39,680 nucleotides of DNA from the NCBI GenBank assembly GCA_003219125.1, contig QHPP01000124.1, positions 1 through 39,680 of the forward strand, read 5' to 3'. This stretch comes from Verrucomicrobiota bacterium. Its GTDB lineage: Bacteria; Verrucomicrobiota; Verrucomicrobiia; Chthoniobacterales; UBA10450. The translations under genes were made by a program, and so were the position numbers. Shown here piece after piece: positions 30,574-38,302 of the stretch. Below the pieces are notes generated by a model. That model did not search any database. It had not been told where the DNA came from and worked only from the letters and a program-made list of their open reading frames with translations. The stretch's first letter is position 1, and every line of letters starts with the position of its first letter.

Positions 30574-31611
30574 ATGAGTCGAAACGGCAATCGCAAATTA
30601 CGGATCGGAATCATCGGCGCGGGCGGGATCGTAAAACAACGACATCTGCCCGCCTTTAAACGCCGGTCCGATCTGGAAATCGTCGCGATTTCAAATTCCA
30701 CTTATGAAAGCGCGGAAAAGTTTTGTCAGGAAAATGTTCCGACCGCCGTCCCCATCGCGAACTGGCCCGACCTCGTCGCCTTGCCAGACATCGATATCGT
30801 CTGGATTGGGACGCCCCCGTACATGCATTCCGCCGTCACCGTTTCCGCGCTCGAAGCGGGCAAACATGTTTTTTGTCAGGCCCGAATGGCAAACGATCGC
30901 GCGGAAGCAGAAGAAATGCTGGGGGCCTCGCGGCGCTTTCCCAAACAAGTCACCATGCTCTGCCCGCCCCCCTACGGTTTGGGCGGCGATCTTGTTGTTA
31001 AAAAATTGCTCGCGGAAAATTTTCTCGGGCAACTGCATACTATTCGGCTGCAAAGTTTTCATGGGAATTATTTGAACCCGAATGCGCCGGCCCACTGGCG
31101 GCAACGCATCGAAATCAGCGGGCTCAATGTCATGACGCTTGGGATTTATGTCGAAGTATTGCAGCGTTGGTTCGGCGATATCGACGGCTTGTTCGCCCGC
31201 GGGAAAATTTTGTATCCCGATCGCCAGGGCTACAATGTCATTATCCCCGACGCGCTCTCGGTGCTTTGCCACTTCGCAAACGGTGCGGAAGGCGTGCTTG
31301 AATTCAGCGGCATCCACGCCCAAGCCACCGGCGACCGGCTCGAAGTTTACGGCTCAGCCGGAACGTTGATCTACGACTTCACTGCCGATGCGATTAAGAC
31401 GGGCCGAGTCGGCGATAGGGCCTTGGAGGAAGTGAAAGTGCCGAAGGAACTCGCCAAAGAATGGACGGTCGAGAATGATTTCCTCGATGCCGTGAAATCA
31501 GGCAGCGGAGAGCGACCGTACCCGACCTTTGAAGATGGTTTGCGTTACATGCGCGTAGTCCAAGCCGTAGCCGACTCCCGCGCCCGCAACGAATGGATCC
31601 CGATCTCGTGA
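30574..31611 (+). CDS. Gfo/Idh/MocA-family oxidoreductase without the usual EKP Lys
   Basis: Rossmann-fold oxidoreductase of 345 residues. The nucleotide loop is RIGIIGAGGIVKQRHLPAF; the second domain follows from about residue 130. In the family, ...GKHVLCEKP supplies the catalytic Lys; here it reads AGKHVFCQARMANDR, with Gln-Ala-Arg in its place. The second catalytic region also differs from the classic GGG-x2-DxxxH motif: INVMT-like GLNVMTLGIYVEV. So the substrate chemistry may have changed, or the protein binds NAD without classic hydride transfer. The 3' end is close to a repeat. Start ATG 30574; no clear operon partner. Confidence 0.88.
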   Translation: MSRNGNRKLRIGIIGAGGIVKQRHLPAFKRRSDLEIVAISNSTYESAEKFCQENVPTAVPIANWPDLVALPDIDIVWIGTPPYMHSAVTVSALEAGKHVFCQARMANDRAEAEEMLGASRRFPKQVTMLCPPPYGLGGDLVVKKLLAENFLGQLHTIRLQSFHGNYLNPNAPAHWRQRIEISGLNVMTLGIYVEVLQRWFGDIDGLFARGKILYPDRQGYNVIIPDALSVLCHFANGAEGVLEFSGIHAQATGDRLEVYGSAGTLIYDFTADAIKTGRVGDRALEEVKVPKELAKEWTVENDFLDAVKSGSGERPYPTFEDGLRYMRVVQAVADSRARNEWIPIS

Positions 31612-31692
31612 CCCGTAGCAGCGCCGCCCTCGTCGCCGAAAGGGCTCGTAGCGTTCTCGCAGTAGCGATCCCGTTGTAAGCGGCCCCTTTTT

Positions 31693-31850
31693 GTCATTCC
31701 GAGCGAAGTCCAGGAATCTCCAGCTATTTGTATTTACCAAGGAGCGGCCTCTTCCAAGCCGCCGCCTTTAATCAAACGGCGGCTGGAAACCGCTCCTGTT
31801 TGGTACTTTCGGACAGTAACTAGAGATGTCTCGACTTCGCTCGACATGAC
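31693..31850. repeat. Nested composite palindrome (GTCATTCCGAG family, outer; GGAGCGG, inner)
   Basis: Outer arms GTCATTCCGAGCGAAGTC and GACTTCGCTCGACATGAC. Inside, 31741-31797 is a second inverted pair, GGAGCGG...CCAAGCCGCCG with CGGCGGCTGG...CCGCTCC. One element inside another. It lies in the 263-base gap between the Gfo gene and the MBL gene; no gene is seen in this gap. Confidence 0.8.
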
Positions 31851-31874
31851 AAAGTAACGGCAGCATCATCGATC

Positions 31875-32867
31875 GTGCAGGGCCGTTCCGCTAAGCAGAT
31901 CGTCGGCAACTTAACAAAACCAAGGATCTGTCTTAGCCTGGGATTCGCAGTTCTTGTCCTTTGTCTCAGCGCACCCGTCGCGCTGGCGAGTCTCGATAAG
32001 TATTTCGCGCTGGTTGTTGCCGATTCGCCAGGCGCAAGGCAAGCGCCGGGGATAGTGCGAGTGACTTATCTCGGCGTTAATGGTTTTCAATTTGAAGCAA
32101 GCGGGCACGCTTTGCTGGTGGATCCGTACTTCACCCGTGCCGGATTAACGGCGGTGGCATTGCAACAGCGCATCCAACCTAACGAGGCGCGAATCGCTTT
32201 CGGATTACAGCATATCCGGCCGCACGTGGATGCGGTGCTCGTCACTCACGCGCATTTCGATCATTTACTCGATGTTCCGGAAATCATGCGGCGGACGAAT
32301 GCACGGCTAGTCGCGGGAGTAACAGCAGCGAATCTCACCATCTCGTGCGGCGTTGATCACAATCACTGTCTCGTTGTTCAGCCCGGTTCGATGCGCGTGA
32401 TCGGACCGTGGCGAATTCGCGTGCTTCCGGCAACGCACGATCGCATTCTCGGATGGTTGCCCTTTGGCGGAACCAAAACTCAGCCGGGATCATGTCCGAC
32501 AAAAGCATCCGATTGGCCTCTCGGCGAACCAATGGCGTTTCTCATCGAAGCGAATGGCAAACGCATTTACATCGATTCCGGAGGAACACCTGAGGTCCTG
32601 CCACCGGCTCAAATCGCGCCGGTCGATCTTGCCATTCTCGGCGTGGCGTTACCGGACAGCCGAAAACGATTTCGCGCTGCCGTTGCCCGGCTCCGCCCAA
32701 AGTATGTTTTGCCCAGTCATCAGGATGATTTTTTCGCGCCAGCCGAGCATGGATTTGCTTTCGGGAAATTGACCGATTTCCGCGCGGTCATTCGTCCATT
32801 CCAACGGCACGAAATCAACTCGCATCTTATTTTGCTCGATTATTTTCGGGCGTGGACCATTCCGTGA
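31875..32867 (+). CDS. Exported MBL-fold metallohydrolase
   Basis: Protein of 330 residues with an N-terminal hydrophobic signal (LSLGFAVLVLCLSAPVALA). MBL motifs: VLVTHAHFDHLLDVP (H-x-H-x-DH), LPATHDRI, YIDSGGTPEV (metal Asp) and LPSHQDDFF (last His). It resembles the UlaG-like hydrolases at 8805 and 36807 but adds export, so it acts in the periplasm or on a lipid. Substrate unknown. Start GTG 31875. The 3' end overlaps the next gene by four bases (GTGA at 32864), or by 16 if that starts at 32852. Confidence 0.85.
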   Translation: MQGRSAKQIVGNLTKPRICLSLGFAVLVLCLSAPVALASLDKYFALVVADSPGARQAPGIVRVTYLGVNGFQFEASGHALLVDPYFTRAGLTAVALQQRIQPNEARIAFGLQHIRPHVDAVLVTHAHFDHLLDVPEIMRRTNARLVAGVTAANLTISCGVDHNHCLVVQPGSMRVIGPWRIRVLPATHDRILGWLPFGGTKTQPGSCPTKASDWPLGEPMAFLIEANGKRIYIDSGGTPEVLPPAQIAPVDLAILGVALPDSRKRFRAAVARLRPKYVLPSHQDDFFAPAEHGFAFGKLTDFRAVIRPFQRHEINSHLILLDYFRAWTIP

Positions 32868-34411
32868 CAGACGAGCTCTCGCCGCGCGCGCGCCGCTACG
32901 GCCTTCTCGTCACCGCGTTGGCGCCCGTCATCCCGCAAGTGCTCGGAAGCGCATTCAACATTTGGTACAACGCCATTGTTATCGCGCCATTGCTGGTGAC
33001 GGAAGAATTGCGGCATCGCTTCGCTGCGACGGTAATCGTTTACAATGCCGCCGTTTATCCGGTAGCGGTCGCGATCTGGATTTACGTGATCCTTTCGCTA
33101 CGCCGAATTTTTCGCGAATTAATCAAAGGCAATACGGTCGCGCCGGAGGAACTCGATCAGGCCCAGCGCCGAGTAGTTCATTTGCCATGGATTGCTTTTG
33201 CGATTTCAAGTGTTGCCTGGCTTGGCTGCATTCCCGCTTTTATTTTTGCGCTGACCACCACGGGAATTCCGGTTGGTTCGCAACTTCTTTGGCATCTCCC
33301 GATTTCGTTTTTGGTTTCGGCCTTCATCGCGGTGACGCAAACGTTTTTTTTGGTCGAATTGGCCAGTCAATGGGCGCTTTTTCTCGTTTTCTTTCGCGAC
33401 ACCCGGCCGGATCGGCTGAAAGGAATTTATCCGCCCTCGCTCCGCACGCGCGGATTGATGTGGGCGATTTCGGCGGGGCTGTGTCCGATTGGATCGTTGC
33501 TTCTGCTGATGTTCGCACCGCATTCGCCTGGCTCCAATCCGCAATGGTTCGCGGTCTTCGTCGGCACGGTTGGAATTGCCTTCGGGCTTTGTTCCGCTGT
33601 TCTCATTACTCGGCTGGTCGCAAAACCGGTGGATGAATTGCGCGCCGCCTTTCACGCCGTCGGTCAAGGCCAGCTAGACGTCCAGATTCCGCTGCGGCGT
33701 GCCGATGAATTCGGTGCGTTGGTCGGTGACTTCAATCAAATGGTAGTGGAGCTGCGGGATAAGGAGCGATTGCGCCGCGTCTTTGGTTTGCACGTCGGTG
33801 AAAAGGTCGCGCAACAAATTCTGGCCCGGGACCCAGGTCTTGGTGGCACCGATCAAGTCGTCACTCTTCTGTTTCTCGATCTTCGCGGATTCACCGCGCG
33901 CGCGGCTCAGGCCGATCCAAAAACGATCGTCAATTTTCTCAATCGATTCCTCCAAGCCATGGTCGAAATCGTGGAAACGGAGCACGGCGGTATGGTCAAC
34001 AAATTCCTGGGCGACGGGTTCATGGCAATCTTCGGCGCCGGTTCCGGTGCAACCACGCATGCCGACGATGCCGTAGCGGCCGGATGTTCGATGCTGCGCC
34101 GTCTCAAAGTTTTCAACGCCGATTTGATGCGCGCGAACGAAGCGCCACTCGGGATCGGGATCGGTATTAATACCGGACACGCGATCGTCGGCAGCATTGG
34201 TTCGTCGGAAAGAATGGAGTTCACGGTGATTGGAAACACAGTGAACGTGGCATCGCGAATCGAAGGATTGAACAAAGCTCTCGGCACCTCATTGCTCTTA
34301 AGCAAAGCGACGAAAGATTATCTCTCACGATCGATTAGATTGCGTGCGTTACCTCCTCAGCCGGTCAAAGGTGTTGATGCGCCGGTGGAAATTTTTACGA
34401 TCGCCGATTGA
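32864..34411 (+). CDS. Membrane-bound class III adenylate/guanylate cyclase
   Basis: Protein of about 515 residues that makes a cyclic nucleotide, presumably cAMP. Residues 1-260 hold about six hydrophobic helices; a HAMP-like linker follows (KPVDELRAAFHAVGQGQLDVQIPLRRADEFGALVGDFNQM). The catalytic domain has LFLDLRGFTARA (first metal Asp), VNKFLGDGFMAIFG (second metal Asp), then GIGINTGHAIVGSIGSSERMEFTVIGNTVNVASRIE with the Asn-Arg pair of class III enzymes. Start: GTG 32864 overlaps the hydrolase stop, GTG 32852 is the alternative. Coupled to an MBL hydrolase; the ligand of the membrane part is unknown. Confidence 0.92.
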   Translation: MTDELSPRARRYGLLVTALAPVIPQVLGSAFNIWYNAIVIAPLLVTEELRHRFAATVIVYNAAVYPVAVAIWIYVILSLRRIFRELIKGNTVAPEELDQAQRRVVHLPWIAFAISSVAWLGCIPAFIFALTTTGIPVGSQLLWHLPISFLVSAFIAVTQTFFLVELASQWALFLVFFRDTRPDRLKGIYPPSLRTRGLMWAISAGLCPIGSLLLLMFAPHSPGSNPQWFAVFVGTVGIAFGLCSAVLITRLVAKPVDELRAAFHAVGQGQLDVQIPLRRADEFGALVGDFNQMVVELRDKERLRRVFGLHVGEKVAQQILARDPGLGGTDQVVTLLFLDLRGFTARAAQADPKTIVNFLNRFLQAMVEIVETEHGGMVNKFLGDGFMAIFGAGSGATTHADDAVAAGCSMLRRLKVFNADLMRANEAPLGIGIGINTGHAIVGSIGSSERMEFTVIGNTVNVASRIEGLNKALGTSLLLSKATKDYLSRSIRLRALPPQPVKGVDAPVEIFTIAD

Positions 34412-34479
34412 GCGTTACTAGCGGTGCAATTTCCACCCCCCACGCCGAACGATTCTACAAATATTACGCTTTTTTTCCG

Positions 34480-34545
34480 TGTAGCTGCCGCCGTCGCCGG
34501 CGGCAACAGTATCCGAGACAGCCGCTGACGACAGCGGCAGCTACA
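34480..34545. repeat. TGTAGCTGCCGC palindromic element, full copy
   Basis: Ends TGTAGCTGCCGC and GCGGCAGCTACA are perfect inverted copies, with inner arms CGTCGCCGGCGGCAACAG and CAGCCGCTGACGACAG. It sits between convergent genes. Its right end provides the TAG stop (34543-34541) of the YfhO-like gene. Confidence 0.85.
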
Positions 34546-36760
34546 ACCGTCTCAAAGCGCAGAACGCGAGAGCAACCGACACGATCCAAATAGCGGCCGA
34601 GGTGATTGCGAGCGCGCTTCCATAAATCAGCCAATCGGGTCGGTAATAAAGGATGAGGCGACCGTGCATGCCGGGCGGGACCTCGACCAGCGGAATCAAA
34701 TTGCGCTCGGAAAAAGCGGAAAGATTGCGCCCATCGATTCGCGCGCGATAGCCTGGGAAAAACGGACGGGAGAATGCGATCAGGGCTGCCCGATCCCCAT
34801 CAGGAGCTGTAACTGATGCGCTCGCCCAATTTCGCTCTGTGACGATATCAGTGATTTTTGCGATCGAGTTTTTTCCAGAAAAATTCACGGAACGAACCAC
34901 TGGCATCGCCGGGCCGCGACGATGAAAGACGTGGCCTTCGTCGTTCTCGATTGCCAATTCCCATTCGGCTGCTGGTTGCGGAATGAAATCGAACTCTCGG
35001 GCGACAATGATTCCATCAATGCCAATGCGCTCGAGCAGTCCATTTTCACCGGCTTCACGCTGCAAAAGCCATTTCGCCAGGTCGGGATCGACTTCGCCAT
35101 GAATGGCGCCGGCAAATTCGCGCGCCACCCCGGCGGGACGGATTGGACTGTAACCGTTGACGAAACGCAAGCTCGCCCACATCGAAGTGCTGCCGGGCCG
35201 CACAATTTTTCCGACCGGTGCAGGTTTCGCCGCGACTCGATAAGATGTTTCCGGTGGCGGGTAAACGCTGAGATAGAGACGCTGCGGATCGAGCGGCTGT
35301 GGTTCTAACAAGGATTGGGCAAGATTGTATTTGGGTACGCCAGAGTTTGGCGGAATGAAGAGATAAGTTGCCAGAAGCGCTGCGAAGACGATGGCCGGGG
35401 GCGCCCCTGCGGGCAGGAAATTAAATTGGAGCAACTCGATTACGAACCAAACCAGGGCGAGGCCGAGGAAAATCCAGGCGAGGGGGAAGAGATGTTGGCC
35501 ACCGGTTCGCAAGACTAAAGCGCCGATTATGAGTATGATTATGAGCAGGAGCATGAGGAAGGCACTAAAACGTCGTTGTTTTTGCGAAAACGATGCGAAT
35601 GCTTCGGCGGCACAGACGCCAAGGACGAGATGGAGGAGCGGGAGCCAGCGGAAACTCCAGCGGAAAAAACCGGCGGTGGGGAGCATCGCCAGAAAAAACA
35701 GAAGGAGAAGCAGTGCGAGCTCCCAGCGAATTTTTTTGAGAAGAGCGCGGCCGTTAACCATGAAACCGCTGAGCAGGGCGACGGGCGGAACGAAACCGCA
35801 GGCAAGTTCTGTCGCGCCATGTGGGATGAACCGCGATGAAAAATTCAACCAGTCCACCGTCCACGATGGCAGGATCAAGCCTGGCCATGCATTCCACGGG
35901 ACGAGCCACTGCCAATGAGCGGAGGGATGAAGCGATTCCCGGGCGGAACCGTGGACGTAGTCGAAAAGTGCCAGCCAGGCCGGGGCAGAAAGCCCAAGAC
36001 CGAGGGCGACGCCAGAGAGCAGCGGCCAAATTCTCGTTAACCGTGCAAGCCCGCCTCGGCGTTTCCGAGCCGGACTGGCAATGTCATCTACCTCGAATAC
36101 GGCGCGCAGCGCTAGCCACGCGAGCAGTAACGCCAACATCAAAACCGTATACGGAAAGCCCCCTGTGATGAGCAGATAAACAAAAAGCGCGGGCCAAAGA
36201 AAACGCCAATGAGAACGCGTTGGATCAAGCGCCCGCTCCGCTGCCCACCAGGCCCACGGCAGCCAGGTGAACGCGCCGAGCGCCCCAAACCAGTCGGTCG
36301 CGCCCCAGCAAATGATCCAGCCGTTGAGCGACGCGACGAGCGCGACAAAAATGGATAACGAAATCGATAGTTTCCGGCCGCGCGCGAGCAAAAATGCGCC
36401 GGCACCGAGAACCGCGAGGTGTGCAATTGAAACCGCGGCGGCTTGTTGCGAAAAAGTCAGCGGCAATTTCCAAACGCAAACAATCAATGCAGTAATGAAA
36501 ATGGAAAAAACGCCGTATTGAAATTCGCCGGCAAGATTTCCACAGACCCAGGAGTAGGGGCTGAGCAGCGGGATCTCACCGCGGTTCCACGCCCGCGCCA
36601 TGTCGGCGAAGACCGGCAGAATAGAGACTTCGTAATCGTCATTCCAAAAAATGAGAGGGTCGTGCGCGAGCAACAACATGCAAGACGCAACGACAATGAG
36701 ACCGGCGATCGTCGCGCCGATCACATTTCGTCGGCCAGCACTTAGAGCAAAGCGGGGCAT
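34541..36760 (-). CDS. YfhO-like large membrane protein
   Basis: Protein of 739 residues with about thirteen membrane helices and a C-terminal soluble domain of about 200 residues. Resembles YfhO-type GT-C proteins (PF09586): the N-terminal loop IFWNDDYEVSILPVFADMARAWNRGEIPLLSPYSW, with an Asp pair after the first helix as in GT-C enzymes, and AWWAAERALDPTR. The soluble end carries FSRPFFPGYRARIDGRNLSA, typical of the family. YfhO of Bacillus glycosylates lipoteichoic acid using a lipid-linked sugar; here the acceptor is unknown. The stop codon lies in a palindromic repeat. Start ATG 36760. Confidence 0.8.
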   Translation of the reverse strand: MPRFALSAGRRNVIGATIAGLIVVASCMLLLAHDPLIFWNDDYEVSILPVFADMARAWNRGEIPLLSPYSWVCGNLAGEFQYGVFSIFITALIVCVWKLPLTFSQQAAAVSIAHLAVLGAGAFLLARGRKLSISLSIFVALVASLNGWIICWGATDWFGALGAFTWLPWAWWAAERALDPTRSHWRFLWPALFVYLLITGGFPYTVLMLALLLAWLALRAVFEVDDIASPARKRRGGLARLTRIWPLLSGVALGLGLSAPAWLALFDYVHGSARESLHPSAHWQWLVPWNAWPGLILPSWTVDWLNFSSRFIPHGATELACGFVPPVALLSGFMVNGRALLKKIRWELALLLLLFFLAMLPTAGFFRWSFRWLPLLHLVLGVCAAEAFASFSQKQRRFSAFLMLLLIIILIIGALVLRTGGQHLFPLAWIFLGLALVWFVIELLQFNFLPAGAPPAIVFAALLATYLFIPPNSGVPKYNLAQSLLEPQPLDPQRLYLSVYPPPETSYRVAAKPAPVGKIVRPGSTSMWASLRFVNGYSPIRPAGVAREFAGAIHGEVDPDLAKWLLQREAGENGLLERIGIDGIIVAREFDFIPQPAAEWELAIENDEGHVFHRRGPAMPVVRSVNFSGKNSIAKITDIVTERNWASASVTAPDGDRAALIAFSRPFFPGYRARIDGRNLSAFSERNLIPLVEVPPGMHGRLILYYRPDWLIYGSALAITSAAIWIVSVALAFCALRRL

Positions 36761-36774
36761 CCCCTAAATAGTTA

Positions 36775-36803
36775 GAAATCCTTCGACTTCGCTCAGGATG
36801 AGA
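36775..36803. repeat. CCTTCGACTTCGCTCAGGATGA fragment
   Basis: Single arm of the GTCATCCTGAG family, between the NAPE-PLD-like gene and the YfhO-like gene on the same strand. No opposite arm was found nearby. Confidence 0.55.
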
Positions 36804-36806
36804 AGA

Positions 36807-37787
36807 TTACAATACCACCGGCTGGCCTTCGGTCATGACCAACACGTTGTGGTCGATACCGGCCTCTTTCGCGCGTGCCAGCAGGCGCGTAAGCGGTTCG
36901 TCCAGCGGCTCGTAGCCGAGACGGAAGGTGCCGTAGTGCATCGGCACTAATTTTTTCGCGCGCAATTCCAGAAAGGCCTGCACCGCTTCCTCTGGATTCA
37001 TGTGAACCTCGCGTCCGCTGGGCGGGTCGTAAGCGCCGATCGGCAACAGCGCGATCTCGATCTCGTGACGTTCGCCGATTTCCTTGAAGCCGGGGAAATA
37101 GGCGCTGTCGCCGCAGTGAAAAATCGAGCGACCATTCGCTTCAATAACGAAACCGCCGAAGCCGCGATGCAGATCGGCCAGAAAACGGGCGCCCCAGTGA
37201 TGACAGGGCGTCATCGAAATTTTCAGACCATCAAGCGGTACTGTCTGCCAGTAATCGAGCTCATGTACGATATTGAAGCCGAGATCATGTACGAGCGTGC
37301 CAACACCTACCGGCACGACGATCGGTTGATCGGAAGCGATGCGTCGCAGGGTTCGCCGGTCGAGGTGATCAAAATGCGCATGTGTCACCAGCACCAAATC
37401 GATATCCGGCAAATGATGCAGCTCGATTCCCGGTTGCTTCAACCGCTTGATCACCTTTAACCATTTCGCCCAATTTGGATCGACCAGGATATTGCGATCG
37501 TGGGTTTGAATGAGAAAAGAGGCGTGCCCAATCCAGGTGATGCAAAATTCGCCTGGCCCGATTTTCGGAAACCGCGGGACGGCGCGTTCACCGGAGCGTT
37601 TGGTAAAAAGGGACGGGATGAGGACTTCGGCCAAAAAATTTCGCCGATGCCAGTCAATGCCCGGCTTTAAGGTTACACGCGTCGAGGTTTTGTTCTTTGC
37701 GCCGTCCTCGGTCGCCTGCCGTACTACCCGCGTTTTTTTTGAAAAAGGAATCGGCACCTGCTGAGAAGCATATAAGCTCGCGACCAC
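36807..37787 (-). CDS. NAPE-PLD/UlaG-like MBL-fold hydrolase
   Basis: Protein of 326 residues of the N-acyl-phosphatidylethanolamine phospholipase D-like branch. It has FCITWIGHASFLIQTHDRNILVDPNWAKW, VLVTHAHFDHLDRRTL (H-x-H-x-DH), MTPCHHWGAR, FHCGDSAYF (metal Asp) and VPMHYGTFRLGYEPLDEP (last His). These enzymes cleave lipid phosphoesters or similar bonds; the true substrate is unknown. There is no ATG in the first 140 codons; GTG 37787 or GTG 37757 is the likely start. Only 21 bases separate GTG 37787 from the divergent formyl-THF gene start, too few for two promoters. Confidence 0.88.
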   Translation of the reverse strand: MVASLYASQQVPIPFSKKTRVVRQATEDGAKNKTSTRVTLKPGIDWHRRNFLAEVLIPSLFTKRSGERAVPRFPKIGPGEFCITWIGHASFLIQTHDRNILVDPNWAKWLKVIKRLKQPGIELHHLPDIDLVLVTHAHFDHLDRRTLRRIASDQPIVVPVGVGTLVHDLGFNIVHELDYWQTVPLDGLKISMTPCHHWGARFLADLHRGFGGFVIEANGRSIFHCGDSAYFPGFKEIGERHEIEIALLPIGAYDPPSGREVHMNPEEAVQAFLELRAKKLVPMHYGTFRLGYEPLDEPLTRLLARAKEAGIDHNVLVMTEGQPVVL

Positions 37788-37808
37788 AGTTCAAAAAATT
37801 TTGCCGCG

Positions 37809-38288
37809 ATGAACATCGATGAATCCAAACAGGAGTTCCGTGCACAGATGCAGGAACAGTTGCGAACGCTGGACGCGGAAGACCGGCGCGGCCGATCGTT
37901 AAAGATCTGTAACCGCGTGCTCGAGCTACCGGTTTGGAAACGGGCCCGGGTGGTTGTCGTCTTCGAACCGTCTCAATGCGAACCTGAGATCGCGCCATTG
38001 ATCGCGGACTTGTGCCGTCGCGGCAGCGAAATCATAACGATTTTGCCAACCGCGCGCGGTCAGCACGATATTGCGATTTTCGCGCCGATCGACCTTGTCC
38101 TCGTGCCCGGAATCGCTTTCACGCGCGCAGGCGCGCGGATCGGACGCGGCGCAGGATTTTTCGATCGCTTTCTCGCTCATCGCGCCGCGCGCGCCATTAA
38201 GATCGGGATCGCTTTTAGTTTTCAGATCGTCGAATCGCTTCCGATCGACCGGTACGACGTTAAGCTCGATCTCGTCGTGAGCGATTGA
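37809..38288 (+). CDS. 5-formyltetrahydrofolate cyclo-ligase family protein
   Basis: ATP-dependent enzyme converting 5-formyl-THF to 5,10-methenyl-THF. The signature VLVPGIAFTRAGARIGRGAGFFDRFL is the family's PG-x-AF-x3-G-x-R-x-GxGxGxxDR site. Early segment ESKQEFRAQMQEQLRTL matches the usual start. At 159 residues it is 20-40 shorter than typical, mostly in the middle. Start ATG 37809. It precedes comEC by 14 bases and is likely co-transcribed with it. Confidence 0.88.
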   Translation: MNIDESKQEFRAQMQEQLRTLDAEDRRGRSLKICNRVLELPVWKRARVVVVFEPSQCEPEIAPLIADLCRRGSEIITILPTARGQHDIAIFAPIDLVLVPGIAFTRAGARIGRGAGFFDRFLAHRAARAIKIGIAFSFQIVESLPIDRYDVKLDLVVSD

Positions 38289-38302
38289 TCGACCGCGGCT
38301 TG

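Noticed and set aside
35530-35565. Repeat-like TGAGTATGATTATGAGCAGG inside the YfhO-like gene, similar to the GAGCAC tract at 12687
   Set aside because: On the coding strand it encodes a Leu/Ile membrane helix of the protein; similarity is explained by codon choice.
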